From CAVTAV01 sp963732795 (GTDB taxonomy: Bacteria > Pseudomonadota > Alphaproteobacteria > CAVTAV01): 64,000 nt of DNA. Below are positions 59,954 to 64,000 of this stretch, one piece after another. A program made the position numbers and the translations under genes. The stretch is from positions 868,001 through 932,000 of the forward strand of contig CAVTAV010000006.1 of the NCBI GenBank assembly GCA_963732795.1. The letters run 5' to 3'. Below the pieces are notes generated by a model, which did not search any database, had not been told where the DNA came from, and saw only the letters and a program-made list of their open reading frames with translations. How positions within the stretch are numbered: position 1 is the first letter of the stretch; each line of letters starts with the position of its first letter.

Positions 59954-61374
59954 CACACGGTCTCCTCGACCAGCTCGCGCACATCGGTGATGTGGCCCGC
60001 GATCGCGGCCGCGGCGACCATGGCCGGGCTCATGAGGTGCGTGCGGCCGAGATGGCCCTGGCGACCCTCGAAATTCCGGTTGGTGCTGGAGGCGCAGCGC
60101 TCATGGGGCGCGAGCTTGTCCGGATTCATCGCCAGGCACATCGAGCAGCCCGGCTCCCGCCAATCGAAGCCGGCGTCCATCAGGATCTTGTCGAGGCCTT
60201 CCTCCTCCGCCTGGTGCTTTACCAGGCCCGAGCCCGGCACGACCATCGCGCCGACATGGCTCGCGACCTTGCGGCCCTTGGCGACGGCGGCGGCGGCGCG
60301 GATATCTTCGATCCGACCGTTGGTGCAGGAGCCGATAAAGGCGCGGTCGATCCTGACGTCCCGCATTTTGGTGCCGGGCTTCAGATCCATATAGTGCAGC
60401 GCGCGCTCCATGGATTGGCGGCGGTGTTCATTGGGCGCGGTCGAGGGATCGGGCACGACGCCGTTGATCGGCACCACGTCCTGCGGGCTGGTGCCCCAGG
60501 TGACCTGCGGCTCGATCTCGCTGGCGTCAAGCGTGACCTCACGGTCGAAGGTGGCGTCGGGATCGGATTTGAGGGTCCGCCAGAACGCGACGGCCTGCTC
60601 CCAGGTCCCGGCCTTGGGCGCATGGGGACGGCCCTTGAGATAGTCGAAGGTCACCTCGTCCGGCGCGATCAGCCCGGCGCGGGCACCCGCCTCGATGGTC
60701 ATGTTGCAGACCGTCATACGGCCTTCCATCGAGAGGGACCGGATCGCCTCGCCGGCATATTCGATCACATGGCCGGTGCCGCCGGCGGTGCCGATCTTGC
60801 CGATGATCGCGAGCGCGACGTCCTTCGCGGTCACGCCGAGCGGCAGCTTGCCGCTGACGGTGATCCGCATGTTCTTTGACGGCTTCTGGAGAAGCGTTTG
60901 GGTCGCGAGCACATGCTCGACCTCGGAGGTGCCGATGCCGAAAGCGAGCGCGCCGAACGCGCCGTGGGTCGCAGTGTGGCTGTCGCCGCAGACGATGGTC
61001 ATGCCGGGAAGCGTCAGGCCCTGCTCGGGGCCGATGATATGCACGATACCCTGGCGGACATCCGACATGCCGTAGAATTCGAGGCCGAACTCCTTGGCGT
61101 TGTTTTCGAGCGTCGCGAGCTGCTTGGCCGATTCGGCCTCGTTATGGGCGGTCAGGCGGTCATGGCTGGTCGGCACGTTGTGGTCGGCGACCGCGATGGT
61201 GGTCGAGGGGTGGCGGACCTTGCGGTGATTGGTGCGCAAGCCTTCGAACGCCTGGGCGCTGGTCACTTCGTGTATCAGATGCCGGTCGATATAGAGGATG
61301 GTGTTGCCGTCCTCCAGCATGTCGACGACGTGGTCGTCCCAGATCTTCTCGTAAAGCGTACGGGGTTTGGCCAT
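59953..61374 (-). CDS. leuC: 3-isopropylmalate dehydratase large subunit
   Basis: 473 residues, intact. The 4Fe-4S ligands are in FIGSCTNGRIEDIR and GCSMCLAMNPDKL; TIVCGDSHTATHGAFGALAFGIGTSEVEHVLATQTL is the second signature. The N-terminus MAKPRTLYEKIWDDHVV is typical. It starts 5 bases after rplS and overlaps leuD, joining the translation block to the leucine block. Confidence 0.97.
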   Translation of the reverse strand: MAKPRTLYEKIWDDHVVDMLEDGNTILYIDRHLIHEVTSAQAFEGLRTNHRKVRHPSTTIAVADHNVPTSHDRLTAHNEAESAKQLATLENNAKEFGLEFYGMSDVRQGIVHIIGPEQGLTLPGMTIVCGDSHTATHGAFGALAFGIGTSEVEHVLATQTLLQKPSKNMRITVSGKLPLGVTAKDVALAIIGKIGTAGGTGHVIEYAGEAIRSLSMEGRMTVCNMTIEAGARAGLIAPDEVTFDYLKGRPHAPKAGTWEQAVAFWRTLKSDPDATFDREVTLDASEIEPQVTWGTSPQDVVPINGVVPDPSTAPNEHRRQSMERALHYMDLKPGTKMRDVRIDRAFIGSCTNGRIEDIRAAAAVAKGRKVASHVGAMVVPGSGLVKHQAEEEGLDKILMDAGFDWREPGCSMCLAMNPDKLAPHERCASSTNRNFEGRQGHLGRTHLMSPAMVAAAAIAGHITDVRELVEETV

Positions 61375-61379
61375 GCCGC

Positions 61380-61832
61380 CTATTCCTGATCGGGCGTATC
61401 GGCCGGCGTTGCAGCGGGTGCCTCGGCGGGCGCATCCGCCGCGCCCTCGGCCGGCACCTGAACCCGGGTCTTCTTCTCGGTGATGCGGGCGCGCTTACCG
61501 GTCCGGCCGCGGAGATAATAGAGCTTGGCCCGGCGCACCCGGCCGCGGCGAACCACGACGATGCTCTCGACCCGCGGCGAATAGAGCGGGAACACGCGCT
61601 CGACGCCCTCGCCATAGGAAATCTTGCGGACCGTGAAGGACGAATGCAGGCCCCGGTTCGAGCGCGCGATGCACACGCCCTCGAAGGCCTGGATACGCTC
61701 GCGGGTGCCCTCGACCACCTTCACGTTCACGCGGATCGTGTCGCCGGGGCCGAATTCGGGAATCGCCTGACCATTGGTCAGCGCTTCGATGTGCTCGTTC
61801 TCGAGTTCCTTGATGATCGTCATGGCCGTCAT
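61380..61832 (-). CDS. rplS: 50S ribosomal protein L19
   Basis: About 150 residues; ATG 61832 has AAGGA at 6 bases, and ATG 61823 gives the shortest standard N-terminus MTIIKELENEHIEALT. The core PEFGPGDTIRVNVKVVEGTRERIQAFEGVCIARSNRG...YSPRVESIVVVRRGRVRRAKLYYLRGRTGKRARI is complete. An extra 25-30 residue Ala/Pro/Glu tail ends the protein. L19 sits at the 30S-50S interface. Confidence 0.97.
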   Translation of the reverse strand: MTAMTIIKELENEHIEALTNGQAIPEFGPGDTIRVNVKVVEGTRERIQAFEGVCIARSNRGLHSSFTVRKISYGEGVERVFPLYSPRVESIVVVRRGRVRRAKLYYLRGRTGKRARITEKKTRVQVPAEGAADAPAEAPAATPADTPDQE

Positions 61833-61842
61833 TCCCATTCCT

Positions 61843-62601
61843 TCAGTCCCTTGCTGTCCGTTGGGCGAGATAGCGTTCCCACAGATCGGGCCGCCTTTCC
61901 CGCGTTGTCCTCTCCGCCTCCGAGCGGCGCCACTCGCGAATGCGCCCGTGGTGCCCCGACATCAGCACCTCCGGGATTCGCCGGCCTTCCCACTCTTGCG
62001 GCCGGGTATACTGCGGATACTCCAGCAGCCCGTCCGCGAAACTCTCCTCCACCAGCGCGGCCGGATCGCCGATCACGCCCGGCAGAAGCCGCACCACCGC
62101 GTCGATCACCACGATCGCCGCGGGTTCGCCCCCGGAGAGCACGAAGTCTCCGAGGCACCATTCCTCGATCCCGCGCGCCTCGAGCACCCGCTCGTCGACG
62201 CCTTCGAAGCGGCCGCAGACGAATGTCGCGCCACCGTGTCCCGCGAGATCGCGGACCATGTCCTGCGACACTTTTCGGCCCCGCGCCGACAGATAGAGCA
62301 CCGGCCAATCCGTGCCTTCGGGCCGCGCGGCCAGCGCACCATCGATCGCGGCGGCAAGGATATCCGGGCGCATGACCATGCCGGGTCCGCCGCCCGCGGG
62401 CGTGTCGTCAACGACGCGGTGTTTATCGCGCGCAAAGTCGCGAATGTCCACCGTTTCCAGCGCCCAAATGCCCTTCTTGAGCGCGGTTCCGGCCAAGGAA
62501 TGGGCGAGCGGGCCCGGAAACATCTCCGGGAAAAGCGTCAGGACCTGCGCCGTCCAAACGGGCGCGGTCTCCGCCTTCTCGCTATTCCTCGTTTCCGTCA
62601 T
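61843..62601 (-). CDS. trmD: tRNA (guanine37-N1)-methyltransferase
   Basis: 252 residues. The SPOUT knot shows FPEMFPGPLAHSLAGTALKKGIWAL, VDDTPAGGGPGMVMRPDILAAAID, VCGRFEGVDERVLEARGIEEWCLGDFVLSGGEPAAIVVIDAVVRLLPGV and YPQYTRPQEWEGRRIPEVLMSGHHGRIREWR. It methylates G37 of tRNAs reading CNN codons, preventing +1 slippage. The start overlaps the rimM stop by 20 bases. Confidence 0.97.
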   Translation of the reverse strand: MTETRNSEKAETAPVWTAQVLTLFPEMFPGPLAHSLAGTALKKGIWALETVDIRDFARDKHRVVDDTPAGGGPGMVMRPDILAAAIDGALAARPEGTDWPVLYLSARGRKVSQDMVRDLAGHGGATFVCGRFEGVDERVLEARGIEEWCLGDFVLSGGEPAAIVVIDAVVRLLPGVIGDPAALVEESFADGLLEYPQYTRPQEWEGRRIPEVLMSGHHGRIREWRRSEAERTTRERRPDLWERYLAQRTARD

Positions 62602-63127
62602 CGCTCGTCTCTTCGTCGAACACGCCCGCCGGGGGATCTGCGACCAATCTCTTGCCCTTGAGATCCACCACCGGCACCGTTTCCCGGGTGAAGCTCATCA
62701 GAACCGTGGGGCCGCCGGCGTCGGGCGCGATCTCCAGGATGTCGCCGCCGCCGTAGTTTTCGACCGCCCTTACGGTCCCGAGCCGCCGCCCGGCCTTGTC
62801 CTCCACGTTTAAGCCGATCAGATCGGCGTGATAGAACTCGTCCTCTTCCGCTTCCGGCAGGGCCGCCCGCTCGATCTCGAGGGTCAGCCCCTTCAACGCC
62901 TCCGCCGCATTCCGGTCGGCAATCCCGTCGATCCGGGCGATCACGCCGTCCTTCACGACCCTCACGACCTTGAGCCTCAGCTTTCGGCCGCCCGGAACCC
63001 CGGTAACCGGCCCGTAATCGCCGATGGCCTCGGGGCGCTCGGTAAAGGGCTTGACCCGAACCTCGCCCTTGATCCCGTGGGCCCCGGAAATCCGGCCGAG
63101 CACCACTCTGGGCGGATCAGCGGACAT
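62582..63127 (-). CDS. rimM: ribosome maturation factor RimM
   Basis: 181 residues. The two-domain form is clear: VVLGRISGAHGIKGEVRVKPFTERPEAIGDYGPV, then EFYHADLIGLNVEDKAGRRLGTVRAVENYGGGDILEI (PRC-type) and FTRETVPVVDLKGKRLVADPPAGVF. RimM assists 30S head assembly with S19. It lies 12 bases after rpsP and overlaps trmD. Confidence 0.97.
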   Translation of the reverse strand: MSADPPRVVLGRISGAHGIKGEVRVKPFTERPEAIGDYGPVTGVPGGRKLRLKVVRVVKDGVIARIDGIADRNAAEALKGLTLEIERAALPEAEEDEFYHADLIGLNVEDKAGRRLGTVRAVENYGGGDILEIAPDAGGPTVLMSFTRETVPVVDLKGKRLVADPPAGVFDEETSDDGNEE

Positions 63128-63139
63128 CGCCCGGCGTCC

Positions 63140-63616
63140 CTAGGCCTGTGTTGTCTCCTCGGCGGGAGCTTCCTCAGCCGGAGCTTCCTCAGCCGGAGCT
63201 TCTTCGGCTGGGGTTTCCTCGGCCGGAGCCTCTTCAGCCGGAGCCTCCTCAGCAGGGGCGGCAGCAGCTTCTTCCTTGGCCTTCCGGGCCTCCTCGGCCG
63301 CGGCCAGACGCTCCTGAGCCTTGGCCTTAGGCTTGGCTTTCTCCGGATTGTTCCGGCCCTCGCGCTTATAAAGGTCGGCGGCATCCAGGAACCGGGCCAC
63401 CCGATCCGACGGCACCGCGCCGACGCCCAGCCAATGGGTCACGCGCTCAATCTTGAGCCGGAGGCGGTCCGCATGGTCCTTGGGCAGGAGCGGGTTGAAG
63501 CTGCCGACCGCCTCGATATAGCGGCCGTCGCGCGGCGAGCGGGAATCCGCCACCACCACATGATAATAAGGCCGCTTCTTCGCACCGGCCCGCGCCAGTC
63601 TAATTCTCAGTGACAT
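63140..63616 (-). CDS. rpsP: 30S ribosomal protein S16 with long repetitive C-terminal tail
   Basis: 158 residues. The S16 core MSLRIRLARAGAKKRPYYHVVVADSRSPRDGRYIEAVGSFNPLL...RLKIERVTHWLGVGAVPSDRVARFL is normal to about residue 85. A helical charged spacer (KAKAQERLAAAEEARKAKEEA) and then about seven repeats of PAEEA/PAEET extend the protein by about 70 residues beyond typical S16. Alanine/glutamate tails on S16 occur in other alphaproteobacteria but are variable. Confidence 0.96.
   Translation of the reverse strand: MSLRIRLARAGAKKRPYYHVVVADSRSPRDGRYIEAVGSFNPLLPKDHADRLRLKIERVTHWLGVGAVPSDRVARFLDAADLYKREGRNNPEKAKPKAKAQERLAAAEEARKAKEEAAAAPAEEAPAEEAPAEETPAEEAPAEEAPAEEAPAEETTQA
63157..63261 (-). 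repeat. 15-bp tandem repeat coding for the S16 tail
   Basis: About seven imperfect 15-base units of the type CTCGGCCGGAGCTTC (plus-strand reading) encode PAEEA. Third-position differences show age; the unit number may vary between strains. Confidence 0.85.
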
Positions 63617-63672
63617 GAACAGTCCTTCTCCCGATAAGTGGTTCTAAGTTCCGAAAATTCCATAAGGTTGCG

Positions 63673-64000
63673 TCAGTTGAAGCCCATCATGCCGGGCGGC
63701 ATGGGGGGCATCCGGCCCGATTTCCCCATCTTGCCCATCTTCTTCATCATCAGGCCCATCTGCTTCTGCATCTTGACGACCCGGTTCACCTCGGGGATCG
63801 AGGTGCCGGAGCCGGCGGCGATGCGCTTGCGGCGGGATCCGTTGAGGAGCTTCGCGTTGCGGCGCTCCTTGGGCGTCATGGAATTGATGATGGCCTCCTG
63901 GCGCGACAGCATCTTGTCGTCGATATTGGCATTTGCGAGCTGGTTCTTGATCTTGCCGACGCCGGGGAGCATGCCGAGCACGCCCTGCATCCCGCCGAGC
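63673..64000 (-). CDS. ffh: signal recognition particle protein Ffh, C-terminal end (truncated by window)
   Basis: The last about 108 residues of the M domain. MLPGVGKIKNQLANANIDDKMLSRQEAIINSMTPKERRNAKLLNGSRRKRIAAGSGTSIPEVNRVVKMQKQM is the 4.5S RNA-binding helix-turn-helix with SGTS, and the methionine-rich end MGLMMKKMGKMGKSGRMPPMPPGMM is typical. The NG GTPase domain lies beyond the right edge. It precedes rpsP, the standard order. Confidence 0.96.
   Translation of the reverse strand, partial: LGGMQGVLGMLPGVGKIKNQLANANIDDKMLSRQEAIINSMTPKERRNAKLLNGSRRKRIAAGSGTSIPEVNRVVKMQKQMGLMMKKMGKMGKSGRMPPMPPGMMGFN

Overview
The window is high-GC chromosomal DNA of an alphaproteobacterium, most likely of the Rhodospirillales type. 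The main clue is gene order: ffh-rpsP-rimM-trmD-rplS-leuC-leuD-leuB-asd, sdhCDAB-zapE-mdh-sucCDAB-lpd, and a mesaconyl-CoA hydratase/malyl-CoA lyase-type pair between the sdh and leu blocks. GTG and TTG starts and overlapping stop/start codons are frequent. I see no transposase, integrase, phage gene, CRISPR array or rRNA; the single RNA gene is a tRNA-Ala(CGC) at 15.5 kb.

Layout. 0-3.2 kb: a zinc-finger protein and polA. 3.5-15.2 kb is the accessory part: an acyltransferase, a FlaEY-like SBBP-repeat protein followed by a FliL-like protein, a CmcJ/NvfI-type oxidoreductase, several small exported proteins, a membrane TolB/TPR protein with a decayed copy of its 3' end nearby, and an exported pair ending in a DUF6152-type protein. 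15.2-24.2 kb: a GIY-YIG gene with an internal stop, tRNA-Ala, yggT-DUF167-folD, mscL, a diiron domain protein, two transporters, argG, and a DUF2157/GDYXXLXY membrane pair. 24.2-32.9 kb: a MerR regulator with its operator, rlmN, an IalB-type protein, a SPOUT methyltransferase, pterin dehydratase, a sirtuin, and a repair-flavoured set (LMW phosphatase, fructosamine kinase, AlkD-like protein, ThpR). 32.9-40.3 kb: tesA divergent from ybbA-ybbP, a Bax-inhibitor-1 protein, carbonic anhydrase, a GNAT protein and a cytochrome b. 40.3-64 kb, all minus strand: the TCA-cycle supercluster, the ethylmalonyl-CoA-type pair, the leucine genes, and the translation/secretion block.

Two points matter for a reader. 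First, many genes, including essential ones, are split by single-base frameshifts that can be resolved by eye. They cluster at about 21-26.5, 33.8-34.7 and 40.3-50 kb and are almost absent beyond 54 kb apart from the leuD-leuB junction. I treat these genes as single loci and suspect consensus errors rather than decay. Second, the gene in the normal asd position (57.1-58.2 kb) is uninterrupted but has glycine where the catalytic cysteine of aspartate-semialdehyde dehydrogenase should be, and no shift of reading frame restores it. This is the best candidate for new biology in the window.
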